Source: Piscicola geometra (Eukaryota; Annelida; Clitellata; Hirudinida; Piscicolidae). From it: a DNA stretch of 64,000 nucleotides. This document shows positions 10,113-21,460 of the stretch, piece by piece. Each line of letters opens with the position of its first letter. Positions within the stretch are counted from its first letter, which is position 1. A model generated the notes under the pieces. That model did no database searches, was not told the origin of the DNA, and saw only the letters and a list, made by a program, of their open reading frames with translations. The position numbers were made by a program, and so were the translations under genes. The DNA lies in the NCBI GenBank assembly GCA_943735955.1, contig OX030958.1, forward strand, positions 1 through 64,000, in the 5' to 3' direction.

Positions 10113-10867
10113 GCCAGGTGGTGCAAGGTGGTGCAAGGTGGTGCCAGGTGGTGCCAGGTGGTGCAAGGTGGTGCAAGGTGGTGCAAGGTGGTGCCAGGTG
10201 GTGCCAGGTGGTGCCAGGTGGTGCAAGGTGGTGCAAGGTGATGCAAGGTGGTGCCAGGTGGTGCCAGGTGGTGCCAGGTGGTGCCAGGTGGTGCAAAGTG
10301 GTGCAAAGTGGTGCCAGGTGGTGCAAGGTGGTGCCAGGTGGTGCAAGGTGGTGCCAGGTGGTGCAAGGTGGTGCCAGGTGGTGCAAGGTGGTGCAAGGTG
10401 GTGCAAGGTGGTGCCAGGTGGTGCAAGGTGGTGCAAGGTGGTGCCAGGTGGTGCCAGGTGGTGCCAGGTGGTGCAAGGTGGTGCAAGGTGGTGCAAGGTG
10501 GTGCCAGGTGGTGCAAGGTGGTGCCAGGTGGTGCAAGGTGGTGCCAGGTGGTGCCAGGTGGTGCAAAGTGGTGCAAAGTGGAGCCAGGTGGTGCCAGGTG
10601 GTGCCAGGTGGTGCGAGGTGGTGCAAGGTGGTGCAAGGTGGTGCCAGGTGGTGCAAGGTGGTGCAAGGTGGTGCCAGGTGGTGCCAGGTGGTGCCAGGTG
10701 GTGCAAGGTGGTGCAAGGTGGTGCCAGGTGGTGCCAGGTGGTGCAAAGTGGTGCAAGGTGGTGCCAGGTGGTGCAAAGTGGTGCCAGGTGGTGCCAGGTG
10801 GTGCCAGGTGGTGCCAGGTGGTGCAAAGTGGTGCAAGGTGGTGCAAGGTGGTGCCAGGTAGTGCCAG

Positions 10868-13303
10868 GTGGTGCCAGGTGGTGCCAGGTGGTGCAAAGTG
10901 GTGCAAGGTGGTGCCAGGTGGTGCCAGGTGGTGCAAGGTGGTGCCAGGTGGTGCCAGGTGGTGCCAGGTGGTGCAAGGTGGTGCCAGGTGGTGCAAGGTG
11001 GTGCCAGGTGGTGCAAAGTGGTGCAAAGTGGTGCCAGGTGGTGCAAGGTGGTGCCAGGTGGTGCAAAGTGGTGCAAAGTGGTGCCAGGTGGTGCAAAGTG
11101 GTGCAAGGTGGTGCCAGGTGGTGCAAAGTGGTGCAAGGTGGTGCCAGGTGGTGCCAGGTGGTGCCAGGTGGTGCAAGGTGGTGCCAGGTGGTGCAAAGTG
11201 GTGCAAAGTGGTGCCAGGTGGTGCAAAGTGGTGCAAAGTGGTGCCAGGTGGTGCAAAGTGGTGCAAGGTGGTGCAAGGTGGTGCCAGGTGGTGCAAAGTG
11301 GTGCAAGGTGGTGCCAGGTGGTGCCAGGTGGTGCCAGGTGGTGCAAGGTGGTGCCAGGTGGTGCAAAGTGGTGCAAAGTGGTGCCAGGTGGTGCAAAGTG
11401 GTGCAAGGTGGTGCCAGGTGGTGCAAAGTGGTGCCAGGTGGTGCCAGGTGGTGCAAAGTGGTGCAAAGTGGTGCCAGGTGGTGCGAGGTGGTGCCAGGTA
11501 GTGCCAGATGGTGCCAGGTGGTGCAAGGTGGTGCCAGGTGGTGCCAGGTGGTGCAAAGTAGTGCAAAGTGGTGCCAGGTGGTGCAAAGTGGTGCAAAGTG
11601 GTGCAAAGTGGTGCCAGGTGGTGCAAAGTGGTGCAAGGTGGTGCCAGGTGGTGCAAAGTAGTGCAAGGTGGTGCCAGGTGGTGCCAGGTGGTGCCAGGTG
11701 GTGCAAGGTGGTGCCAGGTAGTGCAAAGTGGTGCAAAGTGGTGCCAGGTGGTGCAAGGTGGTGCCAGGTGGTGCCAGGTGGTGCAAAGTGGTGCCAGGTG
11801 GTGCCAGGTGGTGCAAGGTGGTGCCAGGTGGTGCCAGGTGGTGCCAGGTGGTGCGAGGTGGTGCCAGGTGGTGCAAAGTGGTGCAAAGTGGTGCCAGGTG
11901 GTGCAAAGTGGTGCAAGGTGGTGCCAGGTGGTGCAAAGTGGTGCAAGGTGGTGCCAGGTGGTGCCAGGTGGTGCAAAGTAGTGCAAGGTGGTGCCAGGTG
12001 GTGCCAGGTGGTGCAAAGTGGTGCCAAGTGGTGCCAGGTGGTGCAAAGTGGTGCCAGGTGGTGCAAGGTGGTGCCAGGTGGTGCCAGGTGGTGACAGGTG
12101 GTGCAAGGTGGTGCCAGGTGGTGCAAAGTGGTGCAAAGTGGTGCCAGGTGGTGCAAAGTGGTGCAAGGTAGTGCCAGGTGGTGCAAAGTGGTGCCAGGTG
12201 GTGCCAGGTGGTGCAAAGTGGTGCAAAGTGGAGCCAGGTGGTGCAAAGTGGTGCAAAGTGGTGCCAGGTGGTGCAAAGTGGTGCAAAGTGGTGCAAGTGG
12301 TGCAAAGTGGTGCCAGGTAGTGCCAGGTGGTGCAAAGTGGTGCAAAGTGGTGCCATGTGGTGCCAGGTGGTGCAAGGTGGTGCCAGGTGGTGCCAGGTGG
12401 TGCCAGGTGGTGCCAGGTGGTGCAAGGTGGTGCCAGGTGGTGCAAAGTGGTGCAAAGTGGTGCCAGGTGGTGCAAGGTGGTGCAAGGTGGTGCCAGGTGG
12501 TGCAAAGTGGTGCAAGGTGGTGCCAGGTGGTGCCAGGTGGTGCCAGGTGGTGCAAGGTGGTGCCAGGTGGTGCAAAGTGGTGCAAAGTGGTGCCAGGTGG
12601 TGCAAAGTGGTGCAAGGTGGTGCCAGGTGGTGCAAAGTGGTGCCAGGTGGTGCCAGGTGGTGCAAAGTGGTGCAAAGTGGTGCCAGGTGGTGCGAGGTGG
12701 TGCCAGGTAGTGCCAGATGGTGCCAGGTGGTGCAAGGTGGTGCCAGGTGGTGCCAGGTGGTGCAAAGTAGTGCAAAGTGGTGCCAGGTGGTGCAAAGTGG
12801 TGCAAAGTGGTGCAAAGTGGTGCCAGGTGGTGCAAAGTGGTGCAAGGTGGTGCCAGGTGGTGCAAAGTAGTGCAAGGTGGTGCCAGGTGGTGCCAGGTGG
12901 TGCCAGGTGGTGCAAGGTGGTGCCAGGTAGTGCAAAGTGGTGCAAAGTGGTGCCAGGTGGTGCAAGGTGGTGCCAGGTGGTGCCAGGTGGTGCAAAGTGG
13001 TGCCAGGTGGTGCCAGGTGGTGCAAGGTGGTGCCAGGTGGTGCCAGGTGGTGCCAGGTGGTGCGAGGTGGTGCCAGGTGGTGCAAAGTGGTGCAAAGTGG
13101 TGCCAGGTGGTGCAAAGTGGTGCAAGGTGGTGCCAGGTGGTGCAAAGTGGTGCAAGGTGGTGCCAGGTGGTGCCAGGTGGTGCAAAGTAGTGCAAGGTGG
13201 TGCCAGGTGGTGCCAGGTGGTGCAAAGTGGTGCCAAGTGGTGCCAGGTGGTGCAAAGTGGTGCCAGGTGGTGCAAGGTGGTGCCAGGTGGTGCCAGGTGG
13301 TGA
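10868..13303. repeat. 1,209-bp higher-order duplication in array B
   Basis: The order of unit variants repeats with an offset of 1,209 bp (121 units minus one base). For example GTGACAGGTG is at 12091 and 13300, and the stretch from 11568 matches that from 12777. A related copy follows at an offset of 1,779 bp (13776 onward matching 15555 onward). Each copy carries its own 9-bp unit. Confidence 0.85.
12291..12299. repeat. 9-bp unit that shifts array B register (first of five)
   Basis: GTGCAAGTG instead of a 10-bp unit. The copy at 13500 (GTGCCAGTG) lies 1,209 bp on, at the equivalent place of the higher-order repeat. The copy at 15279 (GTGCCAGTG) lies 1,779 bp further, again in equivalent context. 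These three are therefore probably copies of one deletion. The units at 16838 (GTGCAAGTG) and 24317 (GTGTAGGTG) are separate cases. Confidence 0.9.
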
Positions 13304-16300
13304 CAGGTGGTGCAAGGTGGTGCCAGGTGGTGCAAAGTGGTGCAAAGTGGTGCCAGGTGGTGCAAAGTGGTGCAAGGTAGTGCCAGGTGGTGCAAAGTGG
13401 TGCCAGGTGGTGCCAGGTGGTGCAAAGTGGTGCAAAGTGGAGCCAGGTGGTGCAAAGTGGTGCAAAGTGGTGCCAGGTGGTGCAAAGTGGTGCAAAGTGG
13501 TGCCAGTGGTGCAAAGTGGTGCCAGGTAGTGCCAGGTGGTGCAAAGTGGTGCAAAGTGGTGCCATGTGGTGCCAGGTGGTGCAAGGTGGTGCCAGGTGGT
13601 GCCAGGTGGTGCCAGGTGGTGCCAGGTGGTGCAAGGTGGTGCCAGGTGGTGCAAAGTGGTGCAAAGTGGTGCCAGGTGGTGCAAAGTGGTGCAAGGTGGT
13701 GCCAGGTGGTGCAAAGTGGTGCCAGGTGGTGCAAGGTGGTGCCAGGTGGTGCCAGGTGGTGCAAAGTAGTGCAAGGTGGTGCCAGGTGGTGCAAAGTGGT
13801 GCCAAGTGGTGCCAGGTGGTGCAAAGTGGTGCAAAGTGGTGCCAGGTGGTGCAAGGTGGTGCAAGGTGGTGCCAGGTGGTGCAAGGTGGTGCCAGGTAGT
13901 GCCAGATGGTGCCAGGTGGTGCAAAGTGGTGCAAAGTGGTGCCAGGTGGTGCAAAGTGGTGCAAAGTGGTGCCAGGTGGTGCAAAGTGGTGCAAGGTGGT
14001 GCCAGGTGGTGCAAAGTGGGGCAAGGTGGTGCCAGGTGGTGCCAGGTGGTGCCAGGTGGTGCAAGGTGGTGCCAGGTGGTGCAAAGTGGTGCAAAGTGGT
14101 GCCAGGTGGTGCAAGGTGGTGCCAGGTGGTGCCAGGTGATGCAAAGTGGTGCCAGGTGGTGCCAGGTGGTGCAAGGTGGTGCCAGGTGGTGCCAGGTGGT
14201 GCAAGGTGGTGCCAGGTGGTGCAAAGTGGTGCAAAGTGGTGCCAGGTGGTGCAAAGTGGTGCAAAGTGGTGCCAGGTGGTGCAAAGTGGTGCAAGGTGGT
14301 GCCAGGTGGTGCCAGGTGGTGCCAGGTGGTGCCAGGTGGTGCAAGGTGGTGCCAGGTGGTGCAAAGTGGTGCAAAGTGGAGCCAGGTGGTGCAAGGTGGT
14401 GCCAGGTGGTGCAAAGTCGTGCAAAGTGGTGCCAGGTGGTGCAAAGTGGTGCAAGGTGGTGCCAGGTGGTGCAAAGTGGTGCCAGGTGGTGCAAGGTGGT
14501 GCCAGGTAGTGCAAAGTGGTGCAAGGTGGTGCCAGGTGGTGCCAGGTGGTGCAAAGTGGTGCAAAGTGGTGCCAGGTGGTGCCAGGTGGTGCAAGGTGGT
14601 GCCAGGTGGTGCAAGGTGGTGCCAGGTGGTGCAAAGTAGTGCAAAGTGGTGCCAGGTGGTGCAAAGTGGTGCAAGGTGGTGCCAGGTGGTGCAAAGTGGT
14701 GCCAGGTGGTGCAAGGTAGTGCCAGGTGGTGCAAAGTGGTGCAAAGTGGTGCCAGGTGGTGCAAAGTGGTGCAAGGTGGTGCCAGGTGGTGCAAAGTGGT
14801 GCCAGATGGTGCCAGGTGGTGCAAAGTGGTGCCAGGTGGTGCAAGGTGGTGCCAGGTAGTGCCAGATGATGCCAGGTGGTGCAAGGTGGTGCCAGGTGGT
14901 GCAAAGTAGTGCAAAGTGGTGCCAGGTGGTGCAAAGTGGTGCCAGGTGGTGCAAAGTGGTGCAAGGTGGTGCCAGGTGGTGCAAAGTGGTGCAAGGTGGT
15001 GCCAGGTGGTGCCAGGTGGTGCCAGGTGGTGCAAGGTGGTGCCAGGTGGTGCCAGGTGGTGCAAAGTGGTGCAAGGTGGTGCCAGGTGGTGCCAGGTGGT
15101 GCCAGGTGGTGCAAGGTGGTGCCAGGTGGTGCAAAGTGGTGCAAGGTGGTGCCAGGTGGTGCAAAGTGGTGCCAGGTGGTGCAAGGTGGTGCCAGGTGGT
15201 GCAAAGTGGTGCAAGGTGTTGCCAGGTGGTGCAAAGTGGTGCCAAGTGGTGCCAGGTGGTGCAAAGTGGTGCAAAGTGGTGCCAGTGGTGCAAAGTGGTG
15301 CCAGGTGGTGCCAGGTGGTGCAAAGTGGTGCAAAGTGGTGCCATGTGGTGCCAGGTGGTGCAAGGTGGTGCCAGGTGGTGCCAGGTGGTGCCAGGTGGTG
15401 CCAGGTGGTGCAAGGTGGTGCCAGGTGGTGCAAAGTGGTGCAAAGTGGTGCCAGGTGGTGCAAAGTGGTGCAAGGTGGTGCCAGGTGGTGCAAAGTGGTG
15501 CCAGGTGGTGCAAGGTGGTGCCAGGTGGTGCCAGGTGGTGCAAAGTAGTGCAAGGTGGTGCCAGGTGGTGCAAAGTGGTGCCAAGTGGTGCCAGGTGGTG
15601 CAAAGTGGTGCAAAGTGGTGCCAGGTGGTGCAAGGTGGTGCAAGGTGGTGCCAGGTGGTGCAAGGTGGTGCCAGGTAGTGCCAGATGGTGCCAGGTGGTG
15701 CAAAGTGGTGCAAAGTGGTGCCAGGTGGTGCAAAGTGGTGCAAAGTGGTGCCAGGTGGTGCAAAGTGGTGCAAGGTGGTGCCAGGTGGTGCAAAGTGGTG
15801 CAAGGTGGTGCCAGGTGGTGCCAGGTGGTGCCAGGTGGTGCAAGGTGATGCCAGGTGGTGCAAAGTGGTGCCAGGTGGTGCAAGGTGGTGCCAGGTGGTG
15901 CCAGGTGATGCAAAGTGGTGCCAGGTGGTGCCAGGTGGTGCAAGGTGGTACCAGGTGGTGCCAGGTGGTGCAAGGTGGTGCCAGGTGGTGCAAAGTGGTG
16001 CAAAGTGGTGCCAGGTGGTGCAAAGTGGTGCAAAGTGGTGCCAGGTGGTGCAAAGTGGTGCAAGGTGGTGCCAGGTGGTGCCAGGTGGTGCCAGGTGGTG
16101 CAAGGTGGTGCCAGGTGGTGCAAAGTGGTGCAAAGTGAAGCCAGGTGGTGCAAGGTGGTGCCAGGTGGTGCAAAGTGGTGCAAAGTGGTGCAAAGTGGTG
16201 CCAGGTGGTGCAAAGTGGTGCCAGGTGGTGCAAGGTGGTGCCAGGTAGTGCAAAGTGGTGCAAGGTGGTGCCAGGTGGTGCAAAGTGGTGCAAAGTGGTG

Positions 16301-18376
16301 CCAGGTGGTGCCAGGTGGTGCAAGGTGGTGCCAGGTGGTGCAAGGTGGTGCCAGGTGGTGCAAAGTAGTGCAAAGTGGTGCCAGGTGGTGCAAAGTGGTG
16401 CAAGGTGGTGCCAGGTGGTGCAAAGTGGTGCCAGGTGGTGCAAGGTAGTGCCAGGTGGTGCAAAGTGGTGCAAAGTGGTGCCAGGTGGTGCAAAGTGGTG
16501 CAAGGTGGTGCCAGGTGGTGCAAAGTGGTGCCAGATGGTGCCAGGTGGTGCAAAGTGGTGCCAGGTGGTGCAAGGTGGTGCCAGGTAGTGCCAGATGGTG
16601 CCAGGTGGTGCAAGGTGGTGCCAGGTGGTGCAAAGTAGTGCAAAGTGGTGCCAGGTGGTGCAAAGTGGTGCCAGGTGGTGCAAAGTGGTGCAAGGTGGTG
16701 CCAGGTGGTGCAAAGTGGTGCAAGGTGGTGCCAGGTGGTGCCAGGTGGTGCCAGGTGGTGCAAGGTGGTGCCAGGTGGTGCAAAGTGGTGCAAAGTGGTG
16801 CCAGGTGGTGCAAGGTGGTGCCAGGTGGTGCCAGGTGGTGCAAGTGGTGCCAGGTGGTGCCAGGTGGTGAAAGGTGGTGCCAGGTGGTGCCAGGTGGTGC
16901 CAGGTGGTGCAAGGTGGTGCCAGGTGGTGCAAAGTGGTGCAAAGTGGTGCCAGGTGGTGCAAAGTGGTGCAAGGTGGTGCCAGGTGGTGCAAAGTGGTGC
17001 AAGGTGGTGCCAGGTGGTGCCAGGTGGTGCCAGGTGGTGCAAGGTGGTGCCAGGTGGTGCAAAGTGGTGCAAAGTGGAGCCAGGTGGTGCAAGGTGGTGC
17101 CAGGTGGTGCAAAGTGGTGCAAAGTGGTGCCAGGTGGTGCAAAGTGGTGCAAAGTGGTGCCAGGTGGTGCAAGGTGGTGCCAGGTAGTGCAAAGTGGTGC
17201 AAGGTGGTGCCAGGTGGTGCAAAGTGGTGCAAAGTGGTGCCAGGTGGTGCCAGGTGGTGCAAGGTGGTGCCAGGTGGTGCAAAGTAGTGCAAAGTGGTGC
17301 CAGGTGGTGCAAAGTGGTGCAAGGTGGTGCCAGGTGGTGCAAAGTGGTGCCGGGTGGTGCAAGGTAGTGCCAGGTGGTGCAAAGTGGTGCAAAGTGGTGC
17401 CAGGTGGTGCAAAGTGGTGCAAGGTGGTGCCAGGTGGTGCAAAGTGGTGCCAGATGGTGCCAGGTGGTGCAAAGTGGTGCCAGGTGGTGCAAGGTAGTGC
17501 CAGGTAGTGCCAGATGGTGCCAGGTGGTGCAAGGTGGTGCCAGGTGGTGCAAAGTGGTGCAAAGTGGTGCCAGGTGGTGCAAAGTGGTGCAAAGTGGTGC
17601 CAGGTGGTGCAAAGTGGTGCAAGGTGGTGCCAGGTGGTGCAAAGTGGTGCAAGGTGGTGCCAGGTGGTGCCAGGTGGTGCAAGGTGGTGCCAGGTGGTGC
17701 AAAGTAGTGCAAAGTGGTGCCAGGTGGTGCAAGGTGGTGCCAGGTGGTGCAAAGTGGTGCCAGGTGGTGCCAGGTGGTGCAAGGTGGTGCCAGGCGGTGC
17801 CAGGTGGTGCCAGGTGGTGCCAGGTGGTGCAAGGTGGTGCCAGGTGGTGTAAAGTGGTGCAAAGTGGTGCCAGGTGGTGCAAAGTGGTGCAAGGTGGTGC
17901 CAGGTGGTGCCAGGTGGTGCCAGGTGGTGCAAGGGGGTGCCAGGTGGTGCAAAGTGGTGCAAAGTGGAGCCAGGTGGTGCAAGGTGGTGCCAGGTGGTGC
18001 AAAGTGGTGCCAGGTGGTGCAAAGTGGTGCAAGGTGGTGCCAGGTGGTGCAAAGTGGTGCCAGGTGGTGCAAGGTGGTGCCAGGTGGTGCAAAGTGGTGC
18101 AAAGTGGTGCCAGGTGGTGCCAGGTGGTGCAAGGTGGTGCCAGGTGGTGCAAAGTGGTGCAAAGTGGTGCCAGGTGGTGCAAAGTGGTGCAAGGTGGTGC
18201 CAGGTGGTGCAAAGTGGTGCCAGGTGGTGCAAGGTGGTGCCAGATGGTGCCAAGTGGTGCAAAGTAGTGCAAGGTGGTGCCAGGTGGTGCAAAGTAGTGC
18301 CAAGTGGTGCCAGGTGGTGCAAAGTGGTGCAAAGTGGTGCCAGGTGGTGCAAGGTGGTGCCAGGTGGTGCCAGGTG

Positions 18377-21300
18377 GTGACAGGTGGTGCAAGGTGGTGC
18401 CAGGTGGTGCAAAGTGGTGAAAAGTGGTGCCAGGTGGTGCAAAGTGGTGCAAGGTGGTGCCAGGTGGTGCAAAGTGGTGCCAGGTGGTGCCAGGTGGTGC
18501 AAGGTGGTGCCAGGTGGTGCAAAGTGGTGCAAAGTGGAGCCAGGTGGTGCAAAGTGGTGCAAAGTGGAGCCAGGTGGTGCAAAGTGGTGCAAAGTGGTGC
18601 CAGGTGGTGCAAAGTGGTGCAAGGTGGTGCCAGGTGGTGCAAAGTGGTGCAAAGTGGTGCCAGGTGGTGCCAGGTGGTGCAAAGTGGTGCAAAGTGGTGC
18701 CAGGTGGTGCCAGGTGGTGCAAGGTGGTGCCAGGTGGTGCCAGGTGGTGCCAGGTGGTGCCAGGTGGTGCAAAGTAGTGCAAGGTGGTGCCAGGTGGTGC
18801 AAAGTGGTGCAAAGTGGTGCCAGGTGGTGCAAAGTGGTGCAAGGTAGTGCCAGGTGGTGCAAAGTGGTGCAAGGTGGTGCCAGGTGGTGCCAGGTGGTGC
18901 CAGGTGGTGCAAGGTGGTGCCAAGTGGTGCAAAGTGGTGCAAAGTGGTGCCAGGTGGTGCAAAGTGGTGCAAGGTGGTGCCAGGTGGTGCAAAGTGGTGC
19001 CAGGTGGTGCCAGGTGGTGCAAAGTGGTGCAAAGTGGTGCCAGGTGTTGCAAGGTGGTGCCAGGTAGTGCCAGATGGTGCCAGGTGGTGCAAGGTGGTGC
19101 CAGGTGGTGCAAAGTGGTGCAAAGTGGTGCCAGGTGGTGCAAAGTGGTGCAAAGTGGTGCCAGGTGGTGCAAAGTGGTGCAAGGTGGTGCCAGGTGGTGC
19201 AAAGTGGTGCAAGGTGGTGCCAGGTGGTGCCAGGTGGTGCCAGGTGGTGCCAGGTGGTGCCAGGTGGTGCAAAGTAGTGCAAAGTGGTGCCAGGTGGTGC
19301 AAGGTGGTGCCAGGTGGTGCCAGGTGGTGCAAAGTGGTGCAAAGTGGTGCCAGGTGGTGCAAAGTGGTGCAAGGTGGTGCCAGGTGGTGCAAAGTGGTGC
19401 CAGGTGGTGCAAGGTGGTGCCAGGTGGTGCAAAGTGGTGCAAAGTGGTGCCAGGTGGTGCCAGGTGGTGCAAGGTGGTGCCAGGTGGTGCAAAGTGGTGC
19501 AAAGTGGTGCAAGGTGGTGCAAAGTGGTGCAAGGTGGTGCCAGGTGGTGCAAAGTGGTGCCAGGTGGTGCAAGGTGGTGCCAGATGGTGCCAGGTGGTGC
19601 AAAGTAGTGCAAGGTGGTGCCAGGTGGTGCAAAGTAGTGCCAAGTGGTGCCAGGTGGTGCAAAGTGGTGCCAGGTGGTGCAAGGTGGTGCCAGGTGGTGC
19701 CAGGTGGTGACAGGTGGTGCAAGGTGGTGCCAGGTGGTGCAAAGTGGTGAAAAGTGGTGCCAGGTGGTGCAAAGTGGTGCAAGGTGGTGCCAGGTGGTGC
19801 AAAGTGGTGCCAGGTGGTGCCAGGTGGTGCCAGGTGGTGCAAGGTGGTGCCAGGTGGTGCAAAGTAGTGCAAAGTGGAGCCAGGTGGTGCAAAGTGGTGC
19901 AAAGTGGAGCCAGGTGGTGCAAAGTGGTGCAAAGTGGTGCCAGGTGGTGCAAAGTGGTGCAAGGTGGTGCCAGGTGGTGCAAAGTGGTGCAAAGTGGTGC
20001 CAGGTGGTGCCAGGTGGTGCAAAGTGGTGCAAAGTGGTGCCAGGTGGTGCCAGGTGGTGCAAGGTGGTGCCAGGTGGTGCCAAGTGGTGCCAGGTGGTGC
20101 CAGGTGGTGCAAAGTGGTGCAAAGTGGTGCCAGGTGGTGCAAAGTGGTGCAAAGTGGTGCCAGGTGGTGCAAAGTGGTGCAAGGTGGTGCCAGGTGGTGC
20201 AAAGTGGTGCAAGGTGGTGCCAGGTGGTGCCAGGTGGTGCCAGGTGGTGCCAGGTGGTGCCAGGTGGTGCAAAGTAGTGCAAAGTGGTGCCAGGTGGTGC
20301 AAGGTGGTGCCAGGTGGTGCCAGGTGGTGCAAAGTGGTGCAAAGTGGTGCCAGGTGGTGCAAAGTGGTGCAAGGTGGTGCCAGGTGGTGCAAAGTGGTGC
20401 CAGGTGGTGCAAGGTGGTGCCAGGTGGTGCAAAGTGGTGCAAAGTGGTGCCAGGTGGTGCCAGGTGGTGCAAGGTGGTGCCAGGTGGTGCAAAGTGGTGC
20501 AAAGTGGTGCAAGGTGGTGCAAAGTGGTGCAAGGTGGTGCCAGGTGGTGCAAAGTGGTGCCAGGTGGTGCAAGGTGGTGCCAGATGGTGCCAGGTGGTGC
20601 AAAGTAGTGCAAGGTGGTGCCAGGTGGTGCAAAGTAGTGCCAAGTGGTGCCAGGTGGTGCAAAGTGGTGCCAGGTGGTGCAAGGTGGTGCCAGGTGGTGC
20701 CAGGTGGTGACAGGTGGTGCAAGGTGGTGCCAGGTGGTGCAAAGTGGTGAAAAGTGGTGCCAGGTGGTGCAAAGTGGTGCAAGGTGGTGCCAGGTGGTGC
20801 AAAGTGGTGCCAGGTGGTGCCAGGTGGTGCCAGGTGGTGCAAGGTGGTGCCAGGTGGTGCAAAGTAGTGCAAAGTGGAGCCAGGTGGTGCAAAGTGGTGC
20901 AAAGTGGAGCCAGGTGGTGCAAAGTGGTGCAAAGTGGTGCCAGGTGGTGCAAAGTGGTGCAAGGTGGTGCCAGGTGGTGCAAAGTGGTGCAAAGTGGTGC
21001 CAGGTGGTGCCAGGTGGTGCAAAGTGGTGCAAAGTGGTGCCAGGTGGTGCCAGGTGGTGCAAGGTGGTGCCAGGTGGTGCCAAGTGGTGCCAGGTGGTGC
21101 CAGGTGGTGCAAATTAGTGCAAGGTGGTGCCAGGTGGTGCAAAGTGGTGCAAAGTGGTGCCAGGTGGTGCCAGGTGGTGCAAGGTGGTGCCAGGTGGTGC
21201 AAAGTGGTGCAAAGTGGTGCAAGGTGGTGCAAAGTGGTGCAAGGTGGTGCCAGGTGGTGCAAAGTGGTGCCAGGTGGTGCAAGGTGGTGCCAGATGGTGC

Positions 21301-21460
21301 CAGGTGGTGCAAAGTAGTGCAAGGTGGTGCCAGGTGGTGCAAAGTAGTGCCAAGTGGTGCCAGGTGGTGCAAAGTGGTGCCAGGTGGTGCAAGGTGGTGC
21401 CAGGTGGTGCCAGGTGGTGACAGGTGGTGCAAGGTGGTGCCAGGTGGTGCAAAGTGGTGA
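18377..21460. repeat. Higher-order copies at 1,330, 1,000 and 710 bp
   Basis: GTGACAGGTG landmarks at 18377, 19707, 20707 and 21417 are each followed 40 bp later by GTGAAAAGTG. The block starting at 19284 recurs exactly 1,000 bp later at 20284. The unusual unit containing AAATTAGTGC at about 21113 recurs at about 21823, which is 710 bp on. The copies are near-identical over several hundred bases and indicate recent block duplication with internal deletion. Confidence 0.85.
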
